Shown here: positions 1-8,735 of the stretch, piece by piece
Position numbering within the stretch: position 1 is the first letter of the stretch
How the letters are laid out: each line of letters begins with the position of its first letter
From: an uncultured Chlorobiaceae bacterium
GTDB lineage: Bacteria > Bacteroidota > Chlorobiia > Chlorobiales > Chlorobiaceae
DNA: 64,000 nt
NCBI GenBank assembly: GCA_903882665.1
Contig: CAIRXW010000023.1
Coordinates: forward strand, 1 to 64,000
Reading direction: 5' to 3'
Notes under the pieces: generated by a model
Seen by the model: only the letters and a program-made list of their open reading frames with translations
Database searches by the model: none
What the model was told of the DNA's origin: nothing
Translations under genes and position numbers: made by a program

Positions 1-1339
1 CAGTGTCGTCGGTAGCACCGGCGGTCATCACGGCATTGACATTGATGTCGTTGGTCGCAATAAGCGTCAGTTTATTCTTGCTCCAACTGACAACATCGTT
101 GACCTTGATGTTGCCGGCACCTGGAGAAGAGGATCCCTGACTTGAAAGAATGGTGACATCACCGGAGCCAAGTGCTGCTGTAAGCGTGCTTCCGGAGATA
201 TCACCGTCAGGAGTGCCCGAGGTCACTGATCCTCCCTTGTCACTTGCAATAGTAAAGTCGTTGCCGGGTGGGGGGTCAATCAACCATATCCCGCTCTTTC
301 CCTGCGGAGCAAGGGTGGTAACCACGGTTCCGTCGATGATCCTGACCCGACTGCTGGAGGTTTCGATAAAGCCGCCGTTGCCGCCGTCGGGGGCGCTGGC
401 ATCGAGGGTGCCGCTGACGAGGGCCTGGCCATTCTCCATGTCGGAGAGCAGCAGGATGCGTCCGGCCTTGTTCTGGATGGTACGAGCCTCAATGATACCG
501 CTGTTGGTTGTGGTGGCCATTCTCAGCGCGTCGGCGGCTCTGGCGGTCATCACCACCACCCCGCCATCGCCCTTGATGAGTCCCCTGTTCTCGACAAGGG
601 CATCGACAGCACCCTGATCGACCGAGTAACTGATGAGTCCGTCACCGGTGAAATCAAGCGTGACCTGGTTGCCTGCAGCGAGGAGTGCGCTGCCGCTGTT
701 GGCCGTGATACTCCCTTCGTTGGTCACTTTGGGTGCCATGAGGGCGACCACGCCACCATCATGCGCCTTTATGGTTCCCTGGTTGAGGATGGCGCCAGCA
801 CTGCCGCTCGAGCTGAAGCGGTATCTGCGTGCAAAAAAGTCGCTGTCGGGCATGTTGAGCGATGAGGCAACCAGAGCACCGACATTGAGGGTGGCTGTTT
901 TGCCAAAAATGATGCCCGCCTGATTGAGGAGAAAAACCTGACCGTTTGCGGAGAGTGAGCCCATGATTTGCGTCGGGTTCCGGTCGGCGATGCGGTTCAG
1001 CGCTGCCGAGGTGACACCCGGCTGATTGAAGCGGACTGCGGCGTTTTCACCAATATTGAAGCTCTCCCAGTTGGCGATCAATTGCGGGCTTGTCTGGTTG
1101 ATCGTCATTTGTGTGCCATTGGCGGTGATGGTGCCAGTGCCTGCGGTGATCTGCCCGCCTGCAGGAAGTGTAGCGGAGTCAATGGCATAAGCCGATCCTC
1201 CAGAGAAGAAGAGTGCTGTCAGTACGGCAATGCTGCGAAGCGGAGATGAGGGAACGTTACCGTTTCCCTTGACCTGTTCAGAGACGACAATCCACCTCTC
1301 TTTTGTTTTTGACCAGATAAGGTTGAATATCCTGTTCAT
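1..1339 (-). CDS. TpsA-type filamentous haemagglutinin/adhesin, N-terminal part (partial)
   Basis: The minus-strand frame stays open for 446 codons from an ATG at 1339 and runs off the window, so the C-terminus is missing. The protein begins with an extended signal peptide region (MNRIFNLIWSKTKERWIVVS), then a hydrophobic Sec segment ending in an AYA-type cleavage site near residue 52. The TPS secretion domain follows, with the family signatures NRIADRNPTQIMGSL and LLNQAGIIFG, and then beta-helix-like repeats rich in G, N, T and V. Such proteins are exported through the outer membrane by a dedicated TpsB pore and act as surface adhesins or toxins. The TpsB gene lies 69 bp upstream on the same strand. 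No strong Shine-Dalgarno sequence is visible, but the ESPR motif fixes the start. Cargo function is unknown because the distal part is absent. Confidence 0.93.
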   Translation of the reverse strand, partial: MNRIFNLIWSKTKERWIVVSEQVKGNGNVPSSPLRSIAVLTALFFSGGSAYAIDSATLPAGGQITAGTGTITANGTQMTINQTSPQLIANWESFNIGENAAVRFNQPGVTSAALNRIADRNPTQIMGSLSANGQVFLLNQAGIIFGKTATLNVGALVASSLNMPDSDFFARRYRFSSSGSAGAILNQGTIKAHDGGVVALMAPKVTNEGSITANSGSALLAAGNQVTLDFTGDGLISYSVDQGAVDALVENRGLIKGDGGVVVMTARAADALRMATTTNSGIIEARTIQNKAGRILLLSDMENGQALVSGTLDASAPDGGNGGFIETSSSRVRIIDGTVVTTLAPQGKSGIWLIDPPPGNDFTIASDKGGSVTSGTPDGDISGSTLTAALGSGDVTILSSQGSSSPGAGNIKVNDVVSWSKNKLTLIATNDINVNAVMTAGATDDT

Positions 1340-1408
1340 GGCGCAACTGTTGAGTACATTCTAAAAAAGTTTTTTGCCTTTTACGGGTTCAGTTCAGTCA
1401 ACAACGTA

Positions 1409-3148
1409 TCAGAACGAAAAGGCGGATTGAAGCCAGAAGCGATCCCGGTCGTTCAGGCCGTCTGAGTTTTTGCCCTCAATGCTTCGTCCGGCGTTGTCGC
1501 CGATAACGTGGGCCCAGGTGGCACGAAGGGAGAAGCGCCCCGAGTAAGCGTAGTGAAGAGCGGCACCGGCACCAAGCAGCCAGTAGTCGTTACGCCCTGT
1601 GGCCGTTGAGAGATCTGCGGCGTAACGCTCATTATTGATGGTGATGTGGCCAGCGTCGTAAAAGCCGATGAGCTGGAGGCTCCCCTGTTTTGCAGCAAGG
1701 GGAAGGGCACAGCGAAGTTCGGCGCTCACAAGCTCTCCTTCATCCCCGGAAGCTTCACCAACGGGGTAGGCTCTCAGGCCGTTGGGGCCGCCAAGTGAGA
1801 ACTTTTCACTCGAGTCGAGGTTACCGACGGCCATCTGGGCACTGCCGGAGAGGTTGAAGTTCAGCCGTTCAGAGAGGCGCTGCAGACGGGCAAGGCCGAT
1901 GTTCATGCGGGTGTAGCTCCCTTCGGTAAAATTTTTTCTGGCATATTCTGCCATCAGGGCACTCGACTCGTGCAGCGAACCTGTGGTGACACTCGCGTTA
2001 TAGCTCATATAACCGCCGCCAAGGAGCTTGTCGTAGCGTTCGCCGCTGATCATGAAGGTGCCGTTGTTGATTGCTTTGTCGTGTACTTTCGCATCTCCCT
2101 GCGTGTCGATGAGCCCTCTGTAGCCGTATGAGGCACTTGCCGTAATGTTGGCATTGCGCGTGCGGAGCAGCGGGTAACTGAGAGCGGCATCGATGCTGTT
2201 ACTGTTACCCTTGTAGTGCAACAGGGCAAAATCGGAGCCAAGTTCGTAGCGCATACCGGTGTAGGAGAGGTTTGCCCTGACACCATCGAAGGCTATCGGA
2301 AAGCTGTAGCCGACGCGCCCCTGAGCCAGCCCTGACGATTCAGTCAAAAGGAGAGTCAACTGGTCTCCGTGATGGAGAGGGTCGTTGACTGAAACAATGG
2401 CATTGCCGCGCCATGCGCCGACGTAGCGGTTCCCCTGGTTGTCGCCAGAGAGCATTGCGGAAAAGAGCCTCCCTTCGGTTACGGCGACGTCAACTCCGCT
2501 GGTGCCGGGTACGGTGCCCGCCACAAGGGAGGCTTTTGCCGATACACCGGGAAGATCGTTCATAAGCAGAACTGCACGCTCCAGCTCCTGTTCTTTGACC
2601 GGCTTGCCGGTGTGCAGGGACGATATGGCGATGCGGTGAAGATAATCCGGGCAGATTCTTGCGCTCTTGTTGCGCTTGATGGTGAGATTGCCGTCACTTT
2701 TCACCTGGAAGATGGAAATCCGGATGATGCCGGCGGTGATATCCTGCTGCGGGAGGTAACCCCTTGCCTGCAACCATCCCTTTGTTTTCAAGAGTACCGT
2801 AACCTTGTCGGTCAGGCCATTGAGTTCTTCGAAGGTGAGGCGTTTGCCGATGAAACCCTCTACCACTCCCTGAAGCTCCGCTTCGGTTGCCAGCCCTTCA
2901 TAACCGCTGAAGGTAAATCCCTTCACCAGAACCTGAACCGTTCCCCCTGCTTTCGAGCGCGACTCAATTGCATTTTCAGGAACTGGAAGCTGCCCCGGTG
3001 GCTGTTTTTGCGACTGCTGCTGGTCGCGCAGGATGCTGCCCGCATCAGGGATTGGTGCGGCTGAAAGAGGGAAAAAGGGCTGAGAGAGGGAGAGAACCAG
3101 CAGAAGTCCCATCAGGGAAATCGCTTTGGCTGTAATGGTATGATGCAC
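1409..3148 (-). CDS. TpsB outer-membrane transporter (ShlB/FhaC/HecB family)
   Basis: This 579-residue protein has an N-terminal signal peptide (hydrophobic stretch ending SAAPIP), a Q/P-rich linker at about residues 38-62, a POTRA domain at about 70-155 (VQVLVKGFTFSGYEG...) and a second POTRA-like segment. A C-terminal 16-strand-type barrel ends in phenylalanine (LQSAFSF), as is usual for outer-membrane proteins. It is the pore that secretes the adjacent TpsA adhesin (type Vb, two-partner secretion). The start codon is GTG at 3148; no better ATG lies before the signal peptide. The gene precedes tpsA on the same strand with a 69-bp gap, so the two are probably co-transcribed. Length matches the family's usual 550-600 residues. 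Confidence 0.95.
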   Translation of the reverse strand: MHHTITAKAISLMGLLLVLSLSQPFFPLSAAPIPDAGSILRDQQQSQKQPPGQLPVPENAIESRSKAGGTVQVLVKGFTFSGYEGLATEAELQGVVEGFIGKRLTFEELNGLTDKVTVLLKTKGWLQARGYLPQQDITAGIIRISIFQVKSDGNLTIKRNKSARICPDYLHRIAISSLHTGKPVKEQELERAVLLMNDLPGVSAKASLVAGTVPGTSGVDVAVTEGRLFSAMLSGDNQGNRYVGAWRGNAIVSVNDPLHHGDQLTLLLTESSGLAQGRVGYSFPIAFDGVRANLSYTGMRYELGSDFALLHYKGNSNSIDAALSYPLLRTRNANITASASYGYRGLIDTQGDAKVHDKAINNGTFMISGERYDKLLGGGYMSYNASVTTGSLHESSALMAEYARKNFTEGSYTRMNIGLARLQRLSERLNFNLSGSAQMAVGNLDSSEKFSLGGPNGLRAYPVGEASGDEGELVSAELRCALPLAAKQGSLQLIGFYDAGHITINNERYAADLSTATGRNDYWLLGAGAALHYAYSGRFSLRATWAHVIGDNAGRSIEGKNSDGLNDRDRFWLQSAFSF

Positions 3149-3319
3149 GGAGCAAGCGGTTTATCAATCGTTGATGAACTGATCAGCTTGTCATATTCAA
3201 GTAATAATACGGAATTTTAAAAACACAAGCACGGTGTTATCTGCGACTATTTTTGCAAGGTTCGGCTTGCATCCATTTTTTTGCCACGGATAACCGATAC
3301 CATGGGTCTGATGGGAGAT

Positions 3320-5782
3320 TTATCCGTGTTGCTGCGGCAGCTCTGCAGGTGGCTTTATTGGCAGTGAAAAAGTGACCATAACGCCACCTGCAGGTGGTGA
3401 ATCCACCGAAATGGTGCCATGATGTTTATTGACAATGATGTCGTAGGAGATGTTCAACCCGAGTCCGGTGCCTTTACCCGGTTCTTTGGTTGTGAAAAAC
3501 GGTTCGAATATCCTCTCCTTTATCGTATCAGATATTCCCGGGCCATCATCGGTTACAGAGCAAAAGATCTGTTCGGCGGTTGCCCATGTTTTAATCTCTA
3601 TCTGGCCAGGAGAACTCCGCTTTTGTGACTGGATAGCCTGGCTGCTGTTGCTAATCAGATTGAAAACAACCTGATTGATCTGTGAAGGATTGCAAAGAAG
3701 TTGCGGCAGTTCTTCGAGCTGCAATACAACAGTAGCAATGGGGCTGTATTCGCTCTTTGCAATGACCAGAGCTTCATGAATAACGTTATTGAGATTCAGT
3801 GAACTTAACTGCTCCATCACGTTCTTGACGGAGTAACTCCGCATACTGTGGGTAATGCTCTTTATGCGCTCTACCCCATTTTGTGATTTTTCAAGAGTTT
3901 CAGGAATGATTTTGAGCAGGGCATCAATATCAAGCTCCCTCTCTTTTTGTCGAAGCCGCCCAACCTCTTCGGCAATAACCGGGAATTTCTCCATTTTGTC
4001 AATTATCCGGCGATAATGACCAACAAGTTCACAGAGATCACCGAAATCATCCTGAAGGTTATATTTATTGAGAATGATAAAATTGAGCGGATTGTTGATT
4101 TCGTGTGCAATCCCGGCGGCAAGCTGGCCGATCATCTCCATTCTCATTGAGTGCTGAAGCTGAAACTGCAATTTTTTCTGTTCGTCGTCCTTGATTTTGT
4201 TTTCTATAATGTCCCATGCCTGATCGGCAAGGGAGCTTACCCAGACAATTTCATCCTCATCATAATCGACCGGCTTGTTTCCAACTCCGAGGATGGCCAC
4301 TATTTTCTGGTTGCGAATGACCGGAACGACCAGTTCCCTCGTCAAGGCAACATGACCCTCCGGCATCCCGTTACGGTGCGTGAGCAATGGATAGTCATTG
4401 TGAATTACCCCTCTCCGTTCCCTCACGGCATCAGCCCATACACCAGCATTGTTCAGCGAAAAAGGAACATCCTTTGCTGACACCTTGCAACTGTGCTTCA
4501 GTGTATTTGTCGAGAAGCTCGCATGAGTAATTGAAGCTTGATCTTTCCCCACAAAAAAGCCAAACCCGATAGAGCTCTCTGTGAGCCATTCGACTTCGTC
4601 GATGGTCAACTGCATGAGTTCCTTCGCCGAATGACTTTTTGCCATCTCAAGCAGGCGAATGCGCATTTGGGAAACGGTTTCGATACGATTGCGGAGCGTG
4701 ACATCATGAACAATATCATAGACCAGCGACCTGCCCATGATTTTGATTTTTTTGCCGTATATCTCCACATCACGGATGGAACCATCAGCTCTCCGGTGAC
4801 GGAATGACATGCGTCTCTGCTCCATCTCTTTCCATCTCTCCATCTCCTGCTGAACAGCTTCATGAGAGCTGTTGTTGATCTTGAAGATGTTCATCGTTCT
4901 CAGTTCGTCAACTCCCCAGCCATAAAAGTTGGCTGCTGCCTGATTGGCATCAACAATATTGCCGGTTTCAGGATCAAGCACAATCATTACTGCGGAATGA
5001 TCTTCAAAAAGACTCCTGAACCGCTCCTCACTTTCCTGTAGAGCCATTTCTGTCTGCTTGCGATCCGTAATGTCATGAGTAATGACATGAATGACCGCCT
5101 TGCCATCAATCTTGATTTTGTTACGAAAAATCTCTACGTCACGAATAGAACCGTCAGCCCTCCTGTGGCATCCTGTAAATTTATTTTGCTCACTCTCACC
5201 TACTGACTGCAGGCTCTCTATGATTGCTTCAGGAGAGAGTGTATTGATATCGCGGGTGTACATCTGCCTGAGCTCCTCAACCGTCCACCCGTACCAATCT
5301 GATGCCTCCTGATTGACATCAAGCACCTTCCCGGTGTCAGGATCAAGCAGAACCTGGATTGCTGAATGGCTGTTAAACAGTGTCCTGAACCGTTCCTCAC
5401 TCTGTTTGAGAGCTTTTTCGGTCTCTTTGCGCCCGGTGATGTCATAGAATAGTGCAACGAGAAGAGCTTCTTGAGGCTTGTACACTGAAAGGTCATACCA
5501 CTTTCCTTCAAGGGACTCCTCAAATCGACAGGGAGTTCCACTCTCGGCAACCTCAATCAGTTTCTCCAAAAAAACCGGATTTGACTCGGCAATACCAGGC
5601 ATCACCTCCGACATTCTGCGTCCTGCGACGTTTTTCAGGCCTGTAAGCTCATCATAACCCGAATTGACCTCCTCATAGAGAAAATCAACAGGCCGACCCT
5701 CTTCAGAAATCACCCGACAGCAGAGATAGCCGCAAGGCGCGTTGCCGGTGATGGTATCATCTCTTTCTTTAACGTTCTGCAT
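3320..5782 (-). CDS. Sensor histidine kinase with three PAS domains and a GAF domain
   Basis: This 820-residue protein has no transmembrane segment, so it is probably a cytosolic sensor. Three PAS modules lie at about residues 10-120, 128-245 and 252-370, the latter two sharing [16 protein letters not shown] domain follows at about 380-535. The dimerisation/phosphoacceptor region carries [15 protein letters not shown] with the phosphorylated His near 560. The C-terminal ATPase shows an N box ([13 protein letters not shown]), G1 (DDGPGI) and G2 ([10 protein letters not shown]). No receiver domain or response regulator is adjacent, so its partner is elsewhere. The flavoprotein gene lies 32 bp upstream on the same strand. 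A decayed fragment matching this kinase's last 25 residues lies at 6585-6712. The sensed signal cannot be read from sequence. Confidence 0.94.
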   Translation of the reverse strand: MQNVKERDDTITGNAPCGYLCCRVISEEGRPVDFLYEEVNSGYDELTGLKNVAGRRMSEVMPGIAESNPVFLEKLIEVAESGTPCRFEESLEGKWYDLSVYKPQEALLVALFYDITGRKETEKALKQSEERFRTLFNSHSAIQVLLDPDTGKVLDVNQEASDWYGWTVEELRQMYTRDINTLSPEAIIESLQSVGESEQNKFTGCHRRADGSIRDVEIFRNKIKIDGKAVIHVITHDITDRKQTEMALQESEERFRSLFEDHSAVMIVLDPETGNIVDANQAAANFYGWGVDELRTMNIFKINNSSHEAVQQEMERWKEMEQRRMSFRHRRADGSIRDVEIYGKKIKIMGRSLVYDIVHDVTLRNRIETVSQMRIRLLEMAKSHSAKELMQLTIDEVEWLTESSIGFGFFVGKDQASITHASFSTNTLKHSCKVSAKDVPFSLNNAGVWADAVRERRGVIHNDYPLLTHRNGMPEGHVALTRELVVPVIRNQKIVAILGVGNKPVDYDEDEIVWVSSLADQAWDIIENKIKDDEQKKLQFQLQHSMRMEMIGQLAAGIAHEINNPLNFIILNKYNLQDDFGDLCELVGHYRRIIDKMEKFPVIAEEVGRLRQKERELDIDALLKIIPETLEKSQNGVERIKSITHSMRSYSVKNVMEQLSSLNLNNVIHEALVIAKSEYSPIATVVLQLEELPQLLCNPSQINQVVFNLISNSSQAIQSQKRSSPGQIEIKTWATAEQIFCSVTDDGPGISDTIKERIFEPFFTTKEPGKGTGLGLNISYDIIVNKHHGTISVDSPPAGGVMVTFSLPIKPPAELPQQHG

Positions 5783-5814
5783 TGGCTGATTTGGAACAAT
5801 AACGCCTTGCTCGA

Positions 5815-6450
5815 TTAGCGGATAAAGTTGGTCATAATCTTTACAACAGGCTCCGGCCCGGGGAGCCGGGCTTTTGTCTGCTCACGCATTGCAAGGAGCC
5901 ACGCCATATTTTTTCCAAGAACATCCATGATCTGTACGCCTTCAGCATCCTGCAATACTTCGCCAGGAGTCCTGCCATGGGTTATATTCCAGTAGTTGGA
6001 GGTTGCAAGAATCATTTCCGAATAGGTCAGATAATGGTTCAGGCTGTCGAATGTGGACGATCCACCTGTACGGCGAACGGCTACGACCGCTGCAGCCACC
6101 TTCTGACGGAACAACCCGCCATTGCATCCGGCAACATAGAAGGCCCTGTCGAGAAAACATTTCATGGTACCGGCAATGCCCGCATAATAGACCGGTGATG
6201 CAAGGATAATTCCGTCAGCCGCTTTCAGTTGCTGAATACCTTCATTCACCGGGTCAGAAGTTATGCTGCACTTTTGGTCCCTGTTTTTTGCACATGTTCC
6301 GCAAGCGAGGCAGCCCCTGACGGCCTGGTTACCAATGTGCAGAATTTCAAAATCAATGTTGTTCTCCTGCAATTGCCTGCCAACTCCCATCAGTGCGTGG
6401 AAGGTATTGCCCTCCTTGCGAGGGCTCCCGTTTACTGCTATAACTTTCAC
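5815..6450 (-). CDS. NADPH-dependent FMN reductase / iron-sulfur-flavoprotein-like oxidoreductase
   Basis: The protein has 211 residues and a flavodoxin-like fold. It starts MKVIAVNGSPRKEGNT, the FMN phosphate loop of this family, and carries a cysteine cluster (CLACGTCAKNRDQKC, about residues 47-61) like the one that binds an iron-sulfur cluster in the Isf family. The segment ILASPVYYAGIAGTMKCFLDR is the usual dimer/FMN contact region. The start codon is GTG at 6450. Such proteins transfer electrons from NAD(P)H or ferredoxin to quinones, nitro compounds or iron; the physiological acceptor here is unknown. It sits directly upstream of the PAS histidine kinase on the same strand, suggesting a redox-related unit, which is inference only. 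Confidence 0.85.
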   Translation of the reverse strand: MKVIAVNGSPRKEGNTFHALMGVGRQLQENNIDFEILHIGNQAVRGCLACGTCAKNRDQKCSITSDPVNEGIQQLKAADGIILASPVYYAGIAGTMKCFLDRAFYVAGCNGGLFRQKVAAAVVAVRRTGGSSTFDSLNHYLTYSEMILATSNYWNITHGRTPGEVLQDAEGVQIMDVLGKNMAWLLAMREQTKARLPGPEPVVKIMTNFIR

Positions 6451-6584
6451 TGTTATTTGTGATTATTTGCGGTTTATTGTTGTTCCTGCAAATTCTCTCG
6501 GCTTTACTGAAAAAAGATAAACTCACCAACCAGGCATTGAAGAGATGTCGGTATGCTGAAATTTTACCCTGAACCGCAGTAAAC

Positions 6585-6712
6585 TTAATATATCAATGAT
6601 GGAGATATTTCTTCTACAGGCAGTGAAAAAGTAAAAATTGTATCCCCACCGGGCGAAGAGTCCACCGAAAGCGTACCATGATGTTTCTGCCATAGTCTCA
6701 TGTCCAGTGATA
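6585..6712 (-). pseudogene. Remnant of a histidine-kinase C-terminus
   Basis: The minus frame ending at the TAA at 6585-6587 encodes KHHGTLSVDSSPGGDTIFTF followed by SLPVEE. This closely matches the end of the intact kinase nearby ([25 protein letters not shown]). Upstream the similarity dissolves and the frame meets a TGA, so only the last part of the HATPase domain survives. It is probably the scar of a duplicated or deleted second kinase gene. Confidence 0.7.
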
Positions 6713-6815
6713 GTATATATTGCCGATTGAACCCCGTTCAGGATCGTTCAACTGCAGGCAAAGAATTTTTGCGCTTGAGAAAAAAAAGTCCGGATTGCGT
6801 TGGTGCCCTGAATGG

Positions 6816-7253
6816 TCAGTCAGCCGTCTGAAGCAGCTCCGCCAGTTCGGAACTTATGCGCATCGCTTTGCGGGCTGCTTCAAGAGCCGTGAGAGCCTCC
6901 TCTTCGTTAAAGAGTTCCCAGGGAAGCTGGTATGAGGACTCATTACCATATTTTGCCAGCATTTTTTCATGGGAGTCGTACTTTTCAAGCTCCGGCAGAA
7001 TCTCTTCAATCAATGCGGCAACCTCTTTGGTGACCGTCCCTTCCGTCATGAGCTGCGATAAATGTCGGGCAGGCTTGTGGGTCTGAGGAGAGACCCCAAA
7101 GAGCATCAGCACGGCAAGACCGCTATTTTCAAGAACAAGTATGGAGCCGGAAACACCGGCCCGCCAGCGCTTGAGGGAGTAATCCTGCTCCGCTTCATTC
7201 AAAAAGCCGCGCGCAAGTTCAAGACGATAGTCAACATCCTTGTGTAATCCCAT
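6816..7253 (-). CDS. HEPN-domain protein, function unknown
   Basis: The gene encodes 145 residues, predicted all-helical. The N-terminal part (DYRLELARGFLNEAEQDYSL) resembles HEPN helix 1, and a second conserved helix (RAGVSGSILVLENSGLAVL) and PQTHKPARHLSQL follow. HEPN proteins often bind nucleotides or RNA, and many form toxin-antitoxin pairs with a MNT nucleotidyltransferase. No nucleotidyltransferase is adjacent and the classical R-x4-6-H nuclease motif is not evident, so nuclease activity is doubtful. A strong Shine-Dalgarno sequence (AAAGGAGG) precedes the ATG at 7253, supporting real translation. It is the last gene on the minus strand after lptE, with a 108-bp gap. Confidence 0.7.
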   Translation of the reverse strand: MGLHKDVDYRLELARGFLNEAEQDYSLKRWRAGVSGSILVLENSGLAVLMLFGVSPQTHKPARHLSQLMTEGTVTKEVAALIEEILPELEKYDSHEKMLAKYGNESSYQLPWELFNEEEALTALEAARKAMRISSELAELLQTAD

Positions 7254-7361
7254 AACAACCTCCTTTTATGCTCCCTGCCTGCCGCAGGATTTACAATGAC
7301 AAATACAGAAAAAAAGATGAATCACCTGACGCATCATCAGCAATCAACCAGACCGGCAGTC

Positions 7362-7868
7362 TTACCATCCGGAAACAACCTGGTCGAAAATCTGATCGAC
7401 AATCTGGCCAACGCAATGCCGAAGTGCCTCTTGCTGGGCGTTGTAGTTGCCTGTTCGATAATCGGAAAATCCGACAAACGACTGGGCAAAGATTGGTGTT
7501 TTTTTCACCCGGTCAACCATTCTGACCTGCACAACAAGCGTCACCCGATTGGTCATGGCCCGCCCGGTTTTGCCGGAGAGCTGACTTGGTGCATCAGCAA
7601 AGGAGATAATAGTCCCTTCGAGCAGTGCATCGGCACGGGCCATGGAGGGCGTCAGGCGAAGTGCGCTTTGTGCTTCGATTTTGTTGGCAAGAGCGCTGGT
7701 AATTTCTCCCCTGAACTGCGCTATACCAGAACCGGAACGGTCTTCAAATACCGGGATTGCAATGGTTTTGAGGTGTGCAGGCAGCGATGATCCTGTAAAG
7801 CTGTAACAGCCCTGAAGTGTCGCCAGAACAAGAACAACAATGAATATGGATAGTGCGGGTTTCGGCAT
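7362..7868 (-). CDS. lptE: LptE-family LPS-assembly lipoprotein
   Basis: This 168-residue protein begins with a lipoprotein signal peptide: a hydrophobic core and the lipobox LQGC, with the acylated Cys near residue 21. The region TIAIPVFEDRSGSGIAQFRGEITSALANKI is characteristic of LptE-like proteins of the Bacteroidetes/Chlorobi group. In the outer membrane LptE plugs the LptD barrel and helps insert lipopolysaccharide. The gene starts 15 bp after the end of the upstream SDR gene, so it is probably translated from the same transcript as the RuBisCO-like cluster, although the functions appear unrelated. Confidence 0.85.
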   Translation of the reverse strand: MPKPALSIFIVVLVLATLQGCYSFTGSSLPAHLKTIAIPVFEDRSGSGIAQFRGEITSALANKIEAQSALRLTPSMARADALLEGTIISFADAPSQLSGKTGRAMTNRVTLVVQVRMVDRVKKTPIFAQSFVGFSDYRTGNYNAQQEALRHCVGQIVDQIFDQVVSGW

Positions 7869-7883
7869 GACGATCCTTCGGCG

Positions 7884-8708
7884 TTAATAGGTTCGACGAT
7901 CAATCCTCTTGGCTATTTTACGGAAGGGATAGGTCAAGAGCAACCATTTTTTTTTTCTTCCATTCAGTGCTGAACGGTAGATACCGGTTTTAGAGTCACT
8001 CCAGTCCGAAGCAAGTTGTACCGCAAGCTTTGCGGCAACCGAAGGCGGCTGGGCAAAAATATCAAGAACCGTGCTGAAGGTGGCCAACTGCCGGGAAAGT
8101 TCTGGCGTCGGGTTTTTGGTGCTGACCATACCGGTACGCACCAGACCAGGATGGAGAAGCATGACAGCGATACCGGTATGGCGGTACTCATGGGCAACCG
8201 CAGAGGTAAAACGGGCGATGGCCGCCTTGGTGGAGCCGTAGGCACTCATCCATGGGGTATTTGAGCCACTATCGGTACCGGAACCAGCCATATTGATGAT
8301 CTTTCCCGGAATGTTTTCCCTGAGAAAATAACTGATGGCTGCACGGCATCCGTTATAGGTGCCTTTAAGATTGGTATCAATAACCTTTCCCCACACGTCA
8401 GGATCGCTTTCTGTAATATTATGAAAGGGATCGGAGATGCCCGCGTTATTGATAAAACAGTCAATACGGCCAAATCTCTCAACGGACGAATCAATCAGGC
8501 GCTCCATATCGACCGTTGAGACAACATCGCAGAGGCAACCATAAGCGGTTTCGGGGGGAAATTCTGCAACAGCCTTTTGAACATTGGCTGCCGAGGAGGA
8601 GGTTATCACTACCTTTGCCCCCTGGCGCACAAACTCATGCGCGATGGCTTTACCGATACCTCTGGTGGATCCGGTAATGACAGCAACTTTATGGTCCAGT
8701 TTACCCAT
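7884..8708 (-). CDS. SDR-family NAD(P)-dependent oxidoreductase
   Basis: The protein has 274 residues and the classical short-chain dehydrogenase signatures: nucleotide-binding TGSTRGIGKAIA (about residues 13-24), NNAG, and the catalytic Ser plus YGSTK (Tyr-x3-Lys) near residues 155-160. After FVRQGAKVVITSS there is no acidic residue at the end of the second strand, which favours NADP(H). It follows the RuBisCO-like gene by 27 bp and precedes lptE by 15 bp, making it part of the cluster. It may oxidise or reduce an intermediate of the same pathway as the RuBisCO-like protein and the aldolases; the substrate is unknown. Confidence 0.9.
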   Translation of the reverse strand: MGKLDHKVAVITGSTRGIGKAIAHEFVRQGAKVVITSSSAANVQKAVAEFPPETAYGCLCDVVSTVDMERLIDSSVERFGRIDCFINNAGISDPFHNITESDPDVWGKVIDTNLKGTYNGCRAAISYFLRENIPGKIINMAGSGTDSGSNTPWMSAYGSTKAAIARFTSAVAHEYRHTGIAVMLLHPGLVRTGMVSTKNPTPELSRQLATFSTVLDIFAQPPSVAAKLAVQLASDWSDSKTGIYRSALNGRKKKWLLLTYPFRKIAKRIDRRTY

Positions 8709-8735
8709 GAGCCTACCTCTTCCTTTTACTGGTGC

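Noticed and set aside
3254-3271. TGCAAG/CTTGCA hairpin after the histidine kinase
   Set aside because: Only 6 bp and followed by A rather than T on the minus strand, so it does not fit a terminator for the kinase.
6816-7253. HEPN/MNT toxin-antitoxin pair
   Set aside because: No nucleotidyltransferase gene is adjacent and the nuclease motif is not evident.
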